Of a stretch of DNA of 64,000 nt, positions 1 to 10,430 are shown piece after piece. Position numbers and translations under genes: made by a program. The stretch spans positions 13,496,502 through 13,560,501 of the forward strand of contig NC_035170.2 in assembly GCF_001659605.2 (NCBI RefSeq). The letters are read 5' to 3'. This DNA is from Manihot esculenta (taxonomy: Eukaryota > Streptophyta > Magnoliopsida > Malpighiales > Euphorbiaceae). The notes beneath the pieces were generated by a model. It was not told the DNA's origin. It did no database searches and was given only the letters and a program-made list of their open reading frames with translations. How positions within the stretch are numbered: position 1 is the stretch's first letter; each line of letters opens with the position of its first letter.

Positions 1-225
1 CTTAAGCAGGTCGAATGCTCATGGAAAGTTATAGTTAGTGGATGTAATCTAGCAAATCCTCATAACACCTATAAATGCATGATCCTCTATCCACTAGCCG
101 GTACCAAACGATTTCTAAGAGATTCGATAACTAACTCTATCTTTTTACGGTATAAATGCAAATATGCACAAAAATTAAGGTACGCATTCTTACACACTCA
201 TTCTGAGCTCAAAACAATTCATTAT
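1..225 (+). repeat. Tat1 5' LTR fragment
   Basis: This matches the 3' half of the Tat LTR at about 8985-9210, including the shared run CATTCTTACACACTCATT and a TATAAATGCAAAT promoter-like stretch. Gag-type sequence lies downstream on the same strand, so this is read as the 5' LTR of Tat1. It is cut on the left by the window edge and on the right by the LTR that begins at 226. Confidence 0.75.
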
Positions 226-1207
226 TGTAACAGCCCGCTTACCGGACCATCACCGGCACTAGGATCCAGATCGGCTTAAGGCCGCCGGGACCCGTAGTAA
301 GCCTACTGTGAACTCTGTGTACCTGATATCTCCCATACATGATCAACCTTACACTTAAAACTGAACTGTTACTTTCTTGTTTGTTTTGTTTTTTTTTTTT
401 TTCTAACTTTTCTTTTCTTGAAACTTTTCTCTTTCTTTTCTATAAAACTTGGAACTCTTTCTCATACACTAAGCTTGGACTATGCATGCTCTGTCTGTAT
501 GCACTCAGAGAGTGATACCTACTATGGTACCATACAGTAACTACAGAGAAAGAAAAACTACCATGCACCAAGCTTAGCTAAACATAAAATGATCATGTGC
601 AAAGAGATAAACATACACTAGGGCCAAGCACAATTCTATAACTCCATACATAACTTGCTATTACATCATTACTATACATTACATAAACTCTGTACTGTAC
701 ATCATTATCATAATAATCATGTCCACTATTCTATACTATTACATATGCTTTTACCCTTGCTATCTCTTTCTCTTTCTCTTCTCTGAGGCCCTGAAAAATG
801 GGGTTAGGGAGAGGGATGAGCTGCTAAAGCCCAGTGAGCAGAATCTATAAAAATCACATTTAAAAACATGCTATCATATGATGCATCACTGCACAAACAT
901 TTCACATCTCGGATTGGACATGATCCCAAAACTCCCTCTGTCGGTGCTCGGCCCCCAAAGGAGCTCACACAGGTCTTTCACTAACTACTCATGGTGCCCG
1001 ACCCTATAAGGGCTCTCACAGGACTCATCCAAGGTAAATGCCCGGCCCCAAAGGAGCTCACACAGGACATACAATAATGACAAACTTATGGGCTATTGAG
1101 ATCGCCTCGGTCCAATCCACATATACAAGTAATAATGCAATGCATCAACTTGGTGAATACTAATGCAAAACATCCTACATAAACATGGCATTAATGATGC
1201 ATGAATC
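226..1207 (-). repeat. Truncated Tekay-type LTR (LTR1), reverse orientation
   Basis: It starts TGTAACAGCCCG and shares the conserved terminal block (CTAGGATCCAGATCGGCTTA) with the other family members. It carries this lineage's own minisatellite at about 937-1069 (unit around CCCAAAGGAGCTCACACAGG) and stops abruptly inside the LTR at GATGCATGAATC. The U3 half and its GCC-rich array are missing. It interrupts the Tat1 5' LTR; no target duplication can be recognised. Confidence 0.8.
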
Positions 1208-1281
1208 TGTAACAGCCCGCTTACCGGACCATCACCGGCACTAGGATCCAGATCGGCTTAAGGCCGCCGGGACCCGTAGTA
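1208..1281 (-). repeat. 74-bp exact second copy of the LTR1 terminus
   Basis: Positions 1208-1281 are identical to 226-299 base for base, and the two copies diverge immediately afterwards. It abuts Tat1 leader sequence on the right. This may be a second insertion truncated to 74 bp, or a recombination or template-switch scar. The exact identity points to a recent event or gene conversion. Confidence 0.85.
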
Positions 1282-1619
1282 GAGCTGCTACTAAATCTGT
1301 TGCTAATATAGGGGTCATCATCTCTTCCGCCCCTAACAATGGATAGAATATACCATTCATGATCAATGAAGTGGAGCTTAATAACCTTAATAATGTGTAG
1401 ATGCTCCAATAAATTAAAAAACTATAGGCAACTCTCGAGCAATATAAGAGTCGCAAGGAGACCTCATTCATGGCTTCAAAAATAGAGGAAGCTTTCATCG
1501 AGACCCCCAGGACTAGGACATAAGCGATCCAAACGCAATCCAAAAGGAAGGCCAAGCTCAAGGATGAGGAGTCGTCAAACAAGGCTCCATAAGACGTTGA
1601 CTAGAAGCTAGTCTGTGCC

Positions 1620-2330
1620 ATGAAGGGGTACCAAAAGGAGCATAAGAAGGACTATGGCTTGGATGATGCCTTGCCCTTATCAGAGGAGATTCTAGCCAAA
1701 ACCTTCTCTACTATATTCAAACTACTAAGTTTGGACAAATATGATGGAATAGCATACCTTAGGAGTTACTTGATGATCTTTAGAACAACAATGCAGCTTT
1801 AAGACGTCACTGAATTTGTGTTGTGCCGAGTGTTTTCATCCACACTTACAGGTTTGACTCAAAAGTAGTACCAACATTTGAGCCCATATTCTATTCTGAA
1901 TTTTACTCAATTTTCTATGATGTTTAAACCCATATTTATCACATGCATTCCTCCTAAAAAAACTCTCCTTTGACTTACAGAAGATCTGCCAAGGAGAGGG
2001 TGAGTTTTTAAGGAGTTTTATTTCACGTTTCAATGTTGAAGCAATATAGGTGAAAGAACTAAATCATGAAATAGCATGCGAGGCGCTAAAAAAGGGAACT
2101 CGGAACTTCAAATTTAGGGATTCGTTGATTAAAAGTCCTGCAGCTACCTATCAACAGCTGATGGATAAAGCTCAAAAGTATATAAGACTAAATGATGAAG
2201 TCCAAGTACTGAGAGATGATAAGAGGATGAGTCAAAAACAAACTCAGAAGCCAGAGAGGCGAGGGTATGAAGGAGACCTCAGGAATTATCCAGTGTCTCG
2301 AGGAAGGGATGACCGAGGTAAGTAAGAGTT
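1620..2330 (+). pseudogene. Tat1 gag, N-terminal and middle part
   Basis: This is the remnant of a retrotransposon gag (capsid) protein. The frame 1620-1802 reads through LDKYDGI..YLRSYLMIF; after a stop, the homologous run continues as LCRVFSSTLTGLTQK and FITCIPPKK, then from about 2050 as KELNHEIACEALKKGTRNFKF and QLMDKAQKYIRLNDE. The same blocks appear in the same order at 58144-60120, which supports homology rather than a chance ORF. At least two in-frame stops and a frameshift near 1970 break it. The coding run is then cut by the hAT-like element at 2373 and resumes at 4233. Gag would coat element RNA in cytoplasmic particles; this copy cannot make it. Confidence 0.75.
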
Positions 2331-2372
2331 ACGCTCCATTAATTGACTCAGGGACACACATTTTAATATGGA

Positions 2373-4232
2373 TAGGGGTGTAATCGAATCAAGTCGAGCC
2401 AAACTTTATAAAAATCAAGCTCGTTTATTAAAAAAATTTATAAGCTCAACCTCGACTCAAAAATTAAATACTATAATCGAACTCGATTCGAGCTCGACTC
2501 GTGAAAAGCTCATTTAAACTAATAACGAGTCTAACTCAAGGTCGAACTCGGAAACTCGATTAAAAAGCTCGTTTAAACTAATAACGAGTCTAATTCAAGT
2601 TCAACCTCAAAAACTCATTAAAAAACTCGTTAACAAAACTTGATTAATTTAAATTTTTAAATATTAAAATTTTAAACTAAAAGGTTAAAAGAGATTTTAA
2701 TAAAATTAAATATAATTTAATTAAAGTTTATTGTAACCAAATCCTTAATTTAAAATATAATGGAAAGTGAAATCTTTATTTATAAAGAAAGTTCACCATT
2801 CCATTTTTATAAGTTTTCGATGTGGGATAGGGATATTGTTTCGGTAACCTTCAATACCTTACATGTAAAATAACGCGTAGTAATTTTACTAAAGTAAGTT
2901 TATGGTGCAGTGGTTAATGATTGGTGGTTTTTCAAAAATTTTGGATTCTATTTCTATCAACAATAAAGGATTAATTTTATTATTATTATTTAAATTTTAA
3001 TATTTAAATCTTTTATTTTTTATTATTTAGGTTTTAATATTTAAATATTTATTTATTTATAACATCAAATAATATTTATTATTCCAATACTAATTATAAA
3101 CTTTTAATTAATTATATAAAATATATTTAATATAAAATTAACGATATAATATTAAATTTAATAATTATTTATTTAAATATTTATATTACATAAAAAATTA
3201 ATTGAAATATGTATAATAAATATATAAATTTATATATAAACGGTCTATACATATAAGAGAGGGATTTTTTTTTTAAATCATGTAGTTTTAATTAAATCTA
3301 TATAATTTTATCGTTAGTATTAATAGATATTTTTATATAAAATTTATTAATATATTATCATTAATTATTTATATGTTATTATTTCATTATTTATATATTA
3401 TTATTTATTTATTTAAATATATAATTTATATTAAATTATTTTATATTGTATAAAAATACTATACATATAATATAAATATAAAATATTATATGAAATAAAT
3501 ATATTAATATAAGTATAATCAATTTAAATTATATAATTATATATATATATTATACTCAAATTTTATCAATAAAATCATATTGATTTATATTTAAATTATA
3601 TAAAAATTTTAATTTATAAAATTAAGCGAATAATATTAAGTAGAAAAATAATCACACAAATACATATGAAACATATGAAAGTAATAATAATAACAATAGT
3701 TTATTAAAAAATTTAATAGTTTAAAAAGAATGTCTATTTTAGAAAGACATATAGTGAAAAATAAATATATAAATTAATAATATAATTATATAATTAAGGG
3801 ATAGAAATATAAAAATTAATAATATATATGGTAAATAGATTAAGCGGTTTAAATAGGGGTGTAATTGAATCGAGCCGAGTCTCTTAATGATATAATTATA
3901 TAATTAAGAGATAGAAATATAAAAATTAACAATATATATGGTAAATAGATTAAGTGGTTTAAATAGGGGTATAATCGAATCGAGCTGAGTCCCTTAACGA
4001 GTCTGTTCACGAGTATCTATCTTAACGAGCCTGTTCACGAGCCTCTTAACGAGTCAGCTTGTGAACCTTAACGAGCTGAATACTACTGAGCTCAAGTTTG
4101 ACTCGTTTAATAAACGAGCCTAAAAATTAAACTCGAGCTTGACTCATTTAGAAATCGAATCAAGTTCGATCGAGTTTTTATCGAGTCGAGTCTCAAATAG
4201 CTCACGAATAATTTGGTTCATTTACATCCCTA
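2373..4232. mobile_element. hAT-like non-autonomous DNA element, copy 1
   Basis: Ends are TAGGGGTGTAA and (reverse-complemented right end) TAGGGATGTAA. It is flanked by AATATGGA on the left and AATGTGGA on the right, an 8-bp target duplication with one mismatch. TAGGG-type inverted ends with 8-bp duplications are typical of hAT transposons. The subterminal regions repeat CTCGTTTAATAAACGAGC-like words; the core is very AT-rich with no transposase frame. It splits Tat1 gag. Confidence 0.75.
3779..3994. repeat. Tandem duplication of about 107 bp inside the hAT-like element
   Basis: Two adjacent near-identical units each run from TATAATTATATAATTAAG through GGTAAATAGATTAAG to TAGGGGT(G/A)TAAT and GAGTC(T/C)C(T/C)TAA. 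Each unit includes an internal copy of the terminal motif, so an end-like sequence is present inside the element. Confidence 0.75.
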
Positions 4233-4620
4233 AATGTGGATCAGAAAAAATGATAAAAAGGTTAGATAACCTTTTAAGCTAATCCTAAGAAAGCAGGCAG
4301 ACGAGATAGGACCAAATATTATCGTTTTCACGAAGATCACCGGCATATAACGGAGGAATGCCGACAGCTAAAAGATGAGATCGAGAGATTAATAAGTGAT
4401 GGAATGCTTCAAAAGTTCGCTAGACAAGATAGAGAGCAGAGGAGACCTGAGCTTGAGGTAAGAACTCCTGAAAATATCATTGACAATGAATCCGTATGGA
4501 TCATACATGTGATTGCAAGAGGCTCCAATGATAGCTAGGAAAAAAAAAGCATGTCGCCAAAGATGTATTGAAAACTGTTCCAATGGTCAAAAGACTATGA
4601 ACAGAGGTAGTAGCCACTTA
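4233..4620 (+). pseudogene. Tat1 gag, C-terminal zinc-knuckle-like part
   Basis: Translation gives YRFHEDHRHITEECRQLKDE and, further on, IERLISDGMLQKFARQD. This is the histidine/cysteine-rich C-terminal gag segment typical of Tat elements, and it is matched closely at 60283-60400 in Tat3. It continues the gag interrupted by the DNA element at 2373-4232. Frame is lost soon after, and the protease and RT that should follow are absent. Confidence 0.7.
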
Positions 4621-5022
4621 GACAGGTGACCAACTAAGTAACTGGGGGTGGGTATCACAAATATGTACCTTCACGTCAAAAGGTTGGTGACTTTTTCAAG
4701 CAAGAATAAAGTGCAAAAAGCTTAATAAAGTACAACAAGTCAAGGGCAAGTCACTCCAAGAGCTAAAAAGAGTCTAAATTGAATAAGAATATGTGCATGT
4801 ATAATCTCTCACTTGAGAAAAATAAATACTAGCCATGGTAGGTAAAGGGAGACAAAGAAAGAAGGAGAGTAACCTTCGTACATACACTCTTCACTGCAAT
4901 GCTTCAAAGTAGGGGTCTAGAGTAAGAGTTTAAGTAGAAATAAAGGATCAAATAGCAAAGAGAGCTTGTTTGACTAAGTTTATTTGCTTGAGAACAAGCA
5001 AAAGGCTAGGTGTAGGGGTATT
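4620..5022 (+). other. Athila-like 3' internal remnant with polypurine tract
   Basis: There is no coding frame of note. The right end reads GCTTGAGAACAAGCAAAAGG then GTGTAGGGGTATT directly before the LTR start. This is the usual arrangement just upstream of the 3' LTR in Athila-type elements. The left boundary with Tat1 gag is approximate. Confidence 0.5.
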
Positions 5023-6416
5023 TGATCAGACCAAATTTAGACCATTTCATTATGTTGTTATTAATGTTAATTTACACTTTTTTTGTCTAATTTTGTGGTT
5101 CTGATATTATTTTGCAGAAAATGGTGTAAAGAGGTAATTTGGTGAAAATGCTCTCAAAACTGCCTAAAATAGGATAAAGGAGAACAAGCATGCTTGCACA
5201 AGCCAAGTTGCAGCTGAAGTGAAGATAAATAAGGAAAGTGATAAATAAGGAAAGTATAGTCAGCAGAGTAATTTGAAATTCAAATTTCAAATCTTCAAGA
5301 AGTCTTTCCCTTATTCAGGAAGCCAAATCTCAAGAAGATACACATTCAAAATTCAAAATTCAACTTATTCAGAAAGCTAAATCTCAATAAGATGCACTTG
5401 CCTCTCAAGAATTCAAAATTCAAAATTCAAAATTCAAAATTCAAAATTCAAAAGAAGGCTCCACCTCATCAAGGAGATCTAGGGCAACAGCCTTCATCTA
5501 TAAAAGGATCACATAAGGAGCCGCCCAAGGACTCTTCTCCCATTCGGACCATACCTCCCTTCACTCCAAGCCGCCGGCCACCCTTCCTCTTCTTCCCTTT
5601 CTTTTATTTTTTTGTTTTGTTTCAGCCATGAGTGGCTGAAACATCTTTTTCTAGTTGAAGATTAGGTGATACTTTAGTTATTTTATGGATTGGGAGATCT
5701 GAACATACATTGTTTATCTTTTATTTTTCAATATTTATGCAATTTCATGCTTAATTTCATTATTGCTTTGTTGTTTAGATCAATTGGGCCCATTGATTCT
5801 TAATTGCAAAGTAATAATTTGTTAGTTTGGATAGTTTTAAGTCCGTAATTGCTTGGATTCTTGAAACACAAGTAACTCTTGGTGTAAAAACTAAGAAAAT
5901 TGCATGATCTAACAATATCACCATACGTTTGGGTAGCTAGAATTATGTCTTTCTATTTCTTAATGCAATTGACAGTTGTTAGATGCCAAAGGCCCAAGGA
6001 CGTTCCTTGGCAACTTGTTGATTAATAATTAATTAGAGGACGTTCCCTAATTGATTTATGCTTAAGGAGGGATATGGTGGTGAGAAGCATCTTCCACCTC
6101 CATAACTAATTTATTGAATCAAATAAAGGAATCTTTGTGTCAATGATCAATCCCAACAACTGAAGTGGATCCAATTCTTCAGCTAGAGCTTTTCTCATTA
6201 TTGAATTTCTTTACTTTAATTATTTGCTTTACTTTGTTGCTTTTAATTCTAGTTCAATTCATCAATCCCAAATTCCCCCCTTTTATTTTACTTTCAGTTT
6301 ATTTACTTGGTCTTGATAAGGAAAATAGATAAGTATCAATTCTCTATGGATTCAATCCTTTTGCCACTATCTATAGTTGTAAAATTGTTGATAACCAAAA
6401 AAGTTATTTTTTATCA
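5023..6416 (+). repeat. Athila-like LTR
   Basis: It runs TGATCAGACC to TTATTTTTTATCA, with matching inverted ends (TGAT/ATCA). A TATA-like CTATAAAAGG lies near 5499. The 3' part reads GCCACTATCTATAGTTGTAA, then AACCAAAAAAGTTATTTT, a layout familiar from Athila-group LTRs. Tat1 pol resumes at once at 6417. The short frame 5392-5631 overlaps the TATA box and a 7-bp repeat and is not taken as a gene. Confidence 0.7.
5410..5452. repeat. ATTCAAA 7-bp tandem repeat
   Basis: About six head-to-tail copies of ATTCAAA occur in the Athila-like LTR just upstream of its TATA box. A shorter run of the same unit is at about 5346-5363. Confidence 0.9.
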
Positions 6417-7540
6417 GCTTTGACAACCACACAGTCAGCGAGGAAGCTTCTAGAGTATATAGTCTCTGAAAGAGACATAGAAGCAATCTGAAAAAAATTA
6501 AGGCCATCCAAGACATGGATGCACCCAAATCCATAAATGATACATAAAAATTAAATGGGTGGGTCACAACGCTTAGCCGGTTTATATCATACTCGACCAT
6601 GAGGAGTCCCCCCTTTTTTAAAGTCTTAAAAGGCACAAATAAATCTATATGGAGGAAGACTGTGTAGAAGCATTTGAAGATTTGAAAGCTTTTTTTATCA
6701 TCTCATCCTTTGCTAAGCTCTCCTGTTGAAGGCTAAGTGTTGTTTTTATATCTGTCTGTCATGAAGGAAACAATGAACTTTATGCTCATTCGAGAGAACA
6801 AAGGGGTGCAAAGCACATTCTACTCTACTAGCCAAGTCTTGAAGGAGGCGGAGTTGAATTATCCCCCTCTCGAGAAATTGGCATTCGCAGTTTGGATGTC
6901 TACCACAAAGTTACATCCCTATTTCAAGTCGCATACCATAGAGGTAAGAACAAATTATTCCCTACGAAAGGCACTCCACAGGCCAGAATTGTCAGGGCGG
7001 TTGTCCATTTAGGCGGTAATGCTATCAACATACGATGTTAGGTATGTCCTGATAAATGCAATGAAAGCCCAGGAGGTAGTTGATTTCATTGCAGAGATGA
7101 TTCCACATCTGGAGACCTCAGAACTGCCCGTTGAGGAATGGAAACTCTGGGCAGATGGTGCCTTGTGGAGCTGGGAGTTCTAAAATTGGAATCCTCCTAT
7201 AGATTCAAACTGGGATAAAGCTTCGCTATGCGACAAAACTTGCCTACAGTGCCACTAACAACATACCCGAGTATGAGGCTATAACTATGGCGCTGCAAAT
7301 TATCGCGAAAATAGGTATACAGAAGTCTGTTATTTTTAGTGACTCACAATTAGTTGTTAATCAATGCAAGGGATAGTTTTAAATCCAAGAACCTAACCTC
7401 GTCAAATATGAAGAAAAGGTTTGTTCCTTAATGGCGAGGACCAAAGACAAGTAGGGTGACTATAAACTTCACCAGATGACCAGAATCGACAATGAGGAAG
7501 CTGATCATCTTGTGAAGTATGATGATCTCCTCTACCCGGT
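6417..7540 (+). pseudogene. Tat1 pol remnant: RT C-terminus, RNase H, second RNase H
   Basis: This encoded the end of reverse transcriptase plus two RNase H domains. Visible blocks in order: LEYIVSERDIEA then IKAIQDMDAPKSI (RT thumb/connection, 6440-6530); FYSTSQVLKEAELNYPPLEK (RNase H, about 6810-6880); ELPVEEWKLWADGA (second RNase H start, about 7125-7165); ATNNIPEYEAITMALQII (about 7250-7305) and VIFSDSQLVVNQCKG (about 7330-7372). The pair RNase H plus second RNase H is diagnostic of Tat. Several frameshifts and stops interrupt it. Integrase, which should follow, is deleted: the RNase H tail joins the antisense-gene region within about 30 bp of 7540. Confidence 0.8.
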
Positions 7541-7559
7541 GAGACTGTTTAGGAGAAGG

Positions 7560-8500
7560 GCCAGTTGTTCTCGCAGTAGCTTTGCCCTTACGAGCAGCGC
7601 GAGCTACCTCAGCGAACTTGTTCTTCTTTTCGGGCATATCTGCATAGAACAAAACGTTAGTAAGTGAGGCAACTCTAAAAAAAAGAAAAATGTTGGAAAG
7701 AAAAATACCATGCTCTATGCTTTTTGGAGGGGTTTGAAGGTGAAGGTGAGAAGTCCAAGCCTGTTCTGCCTGGTAATTGGCTCTGCTAGGACAAAATGGC
7801 ATTTCTCACCATCACATTCACGTCTATCCTCTGAGTCGATGCCATCCTTTGAAGGAAGTCCATAGACTCTTTCTCGTGCCACTAAGACTGGACCTCATCC
7901 TTTCTTAGCTCCACATAAAGGTTCTAGTCAGTCTGGAGCGTCCAAAACCCTCGGATACCCTGTAGCGTAAAATGAAGAACTTGTTCTTCTAGCGTTTCAA
8001 GGAAGAGGGTATCCAGTTGAATAGAGTATGGCGCTTCTTCCCACTGAAGAACCAGAATCTTCATTTTTTCTAGTACCCAATTGGTACATCTGGGAGAAGA
8101 GTGCTACACTCTTCTCCAGTTGTTCGGATGCAATTAGACGACTGCAAGTTTATGGAACCGCAGGACCTCGGTGAAGAATGGATCCATAGAGAACCAAAGA
8201 CCTGCGTTTAGTTGTTCTTCGTAGACCATGATTGTTTCCTCAGCAGGAATTTGGTCATCCACATGAACGTTCGAGTTTGAAGCACAAACCTAAAAAGGTC
8301 TCTAGGGATCTAGTAGAGGTTGTACAGGCGATCCACATCATTCTCAATCAGTACGGACGAGATGCCATTCACTAGAAAACCATCGTTTCATGAGCCGCCC
8401 TTAATGGAGTGATGGGAACAGGAGCACAGATGGGGCTATTAAAGAAAGAGCTTGAGGTGGAACTTCGACTAGAAGAAGACGATGAAGTAGACACATTCAT
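7560..8500 (-). pseudogene. Antisense gene of Tat1 (gypsy-associated PF04195-like protein), degenerate
   Basis: A gene on the strand opposite to gag-pol, placed between pol and the 3' LTR. Translation from the ATG at 8500 begins MNVSTSSSSSSRSSTS (serine-rich). Further blocks resemble the plant 'putative gypsy type transposon' family (PF04195 as I remember it): a VYEEQLNAGLWFSMDPFF-like run (about 8160-8230) and a C-terminal EVARAARKGKA (7585-7617). A plausible GT-AG intron lies at 7640-7708. The Tat2 copy (23288-24066 plus 47359-47501) shows the same blocks. Stops and small indels break this copy. Its function is unknown; antisense genes at this position are known in some Tat elements such as maize Grande. 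Confidence 0.6.
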
Positions 8501-8824
8501 TTTTGTTTTGAAAAAGTGAAAAATGGAACAAAAGTTACCTTCAGAAAAAGGAGAGACTTAAGACTGAATAGATCAAGTCTTTTGAGAGAATTAGAAAGCA
8601 GATGTGAGCAAAAGTGATAATCGAAGAAGAAGAAGGATTTATATACAGATTATACCAGCGGCTGGTATGAATGTGGCTCGAGAAGTGAGATAATTGATAT
8701 TTATTTATAGAGCAAACAAAAGGACATGGATATAGAGAGCCAATGTGCACATGCCATGTGTACCATACCATGGAAACAGTTATAACATTCGAATTTGAAG
8801 AATCAAAGACCAGTGGGAGACCTC

Positions 8825-9335
8825 TGATGCGACATAATAATCGCTCAAAGTAAATCATGAACTATCACCATAGGATAGAACCACATGACAAGGGTCTGAT
8901 AAGCTGGTACGCGGTCAAAGATGTCACACCTATAGAAAGGAAGATCCAGATACTGTAGCACTCGGTTTTTCACTAAGACTCGACCTCTCCCGAGTAGATC
9001 GAATATTCATGGAAAGTTACCATTAGTGGATGTAATGTAGCAGATCCTCACAACACCTACAAATGTAGGATTATCCACTAGCCTATACCAAATGGATTTC
9101 CAGGAGATCCGATAACCAACCCCATCTTCTTACAGTATAAATACAAATGTGCACAGAGATTAAGTTACGCATTCTTACACACTCATTTTGATCTCAAAGC
9201 AATTTATTACATTCATTCATTCTATCATATTACTGACTTGAACATCGGAATAGCTGTCTATAGGCGCCAATCACCTCACATTTTCTCTTTTATAGATTGA
9301 CCAATCGTAATTCAGCTCTATTTTCAGTTACATCA
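8825..9335 (+). repeat. Tat1 3' LTR
   Basis: It starts TGATGCGACATAATAATC after a purine tract and ends CAGTTACATCA, giving inverted ends TGATG/CATCA. It aligns along its length with 47817-48322 (Tat2) and, in its second half, with 1-225. It contains CAGTATAAATACAAATG as a probable promoter element. Confidence 0.8.
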
Positions 9336-10430
9336 GTTATCATCTATTTTAAAAATTAAATTTTAAATAATAAAATTATCAACTACGTAAATAATTAAAT
9401 TAAATATTATTATAAATAATCTAAAGATTTAAGGGCATTATGAGAAATCTCAATATTCCCTCCTTTTTACACTATTACATATATAGTATAGCTAAGTATA
9501 TATATAATTATTAAAATTAATTTATATCTCTTATTAAGTAATTTTTATTGATACATAAATGAATAAGGGATAAGCGACAAGTTTAATTTAATTTTATAAA
9601 TACCCAATTTTAGACTATTAATAAGAAAACTTTATTAGGTAATAATATCTTATCAATTTTCAGTATATGCTTTTGTTATTAGAATGTATTTAAATTGTTT
9701 ATACATAAGTTTGAATTAAGAATATTTATTTATAATGAATTATACTGATATTGTTAATTATTAAGAGACTTTATGTATATTGTATAATGGGAGTGTTTAA
9801 GTTTATAACCATGGACAAAATATTCTAACAGAAGTTAATGGCATTGTAACTCAAAAAGAGAATGATATAGTTATTGCGCTAATTTTTTTTTATAAATATA
9901 CTAATTTTATTTATGTGAAAATTACTATTAGAATATTAAAATGTTAAGTTTTAAGTTAATAACTGTTACTTATTTTTATTTCATTAATGAATAAATTTTG
10001 AAATATATGTTGATGCGGTCGAGAACAAATTGTATGCAACTTGATAACATGTGAAACGAAAAGATGAGGCGGCTGATGCTTGCTTTATAGCAACTATTCC
10101 GACGTTAAGTCTATGATCTTTCAAGATGGATGAGTATAAATAAAAATTAGTATTAGAATGTGTATTTTGACTTTTATATGAAATTAATTATTAATTGCTT
10201 AAAAATTTAACTAATACCGAATAATTATTAAGAAATTCTATGATTTGGTCTTCCATGGATTTATTTTATAGTCTTTTAATGATAATCAAGTGCTCTGAAA
10301 GGTTTGGATAATTTCATAGGGCGAGTCTTGTGTTAAATCGACACCTTTCATTCAAATTTTATTTTCTCTTTAAAAATTAGTTAAGTTTGAGTATCAAAAT
10401 ATTATAATTATAAGAGTAATGCCACGTGAT
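9336..10430. other. AT-rich spacer, no gene seen
   Basis: Low-complexity AT-rich sequence with many stops in all frames. A short less AT-rich patch at about 10010-10140 has no coding pattern I recognise. It ends where LTR homology begins at about 10431. Confidence 0.6.

Larger units (their letters stand above)
1282..9335 (+). mobile_element. Tat-lineage Ty3/gypsy element Tat1 (degenerate, with nested insertions)
   Basis: In order it holds: leader and gag remnant (to 2372 and 4233-4620), RT C-terminus/RNase H/second RNase H (6417-7540), an antisense gene (to 8500), a purine-rich tract ending GTGGGAGACCTC and a 3' LTR (8825-9335). Protease, most of RT and all of integrase are missing. Interruptions are a hAT-like element (2373-4232) and an Athila-like 3' end (about 4620-6416). 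The archaeal-type second RNase H and the antisense gene between pol and the 3' LTR are known traits of the Tat lineage. Many stops and frameshifts mark it as old. Confidence 0.8.

Noticed and set aside
226..1281. Terminal-repeat miniature element (TRIM) with 74-bp LTRs
   Set aside because: The interior is ordinary Tekay-type LTR sequence, with no PBS or PPT and no target duplication.
3000..3700. Possible origin or matrix-attachment region
   Set aside because: It is extremely AT-rich, but this is just the core of the hAT-like element; nothing specific supports such a role.
5392..5631. 79-residue frame in the Athila-like LTR
   Set aside because: It spans a 7-bp tandem repeat and the TATA box; composition follows the repeat, not a protein.
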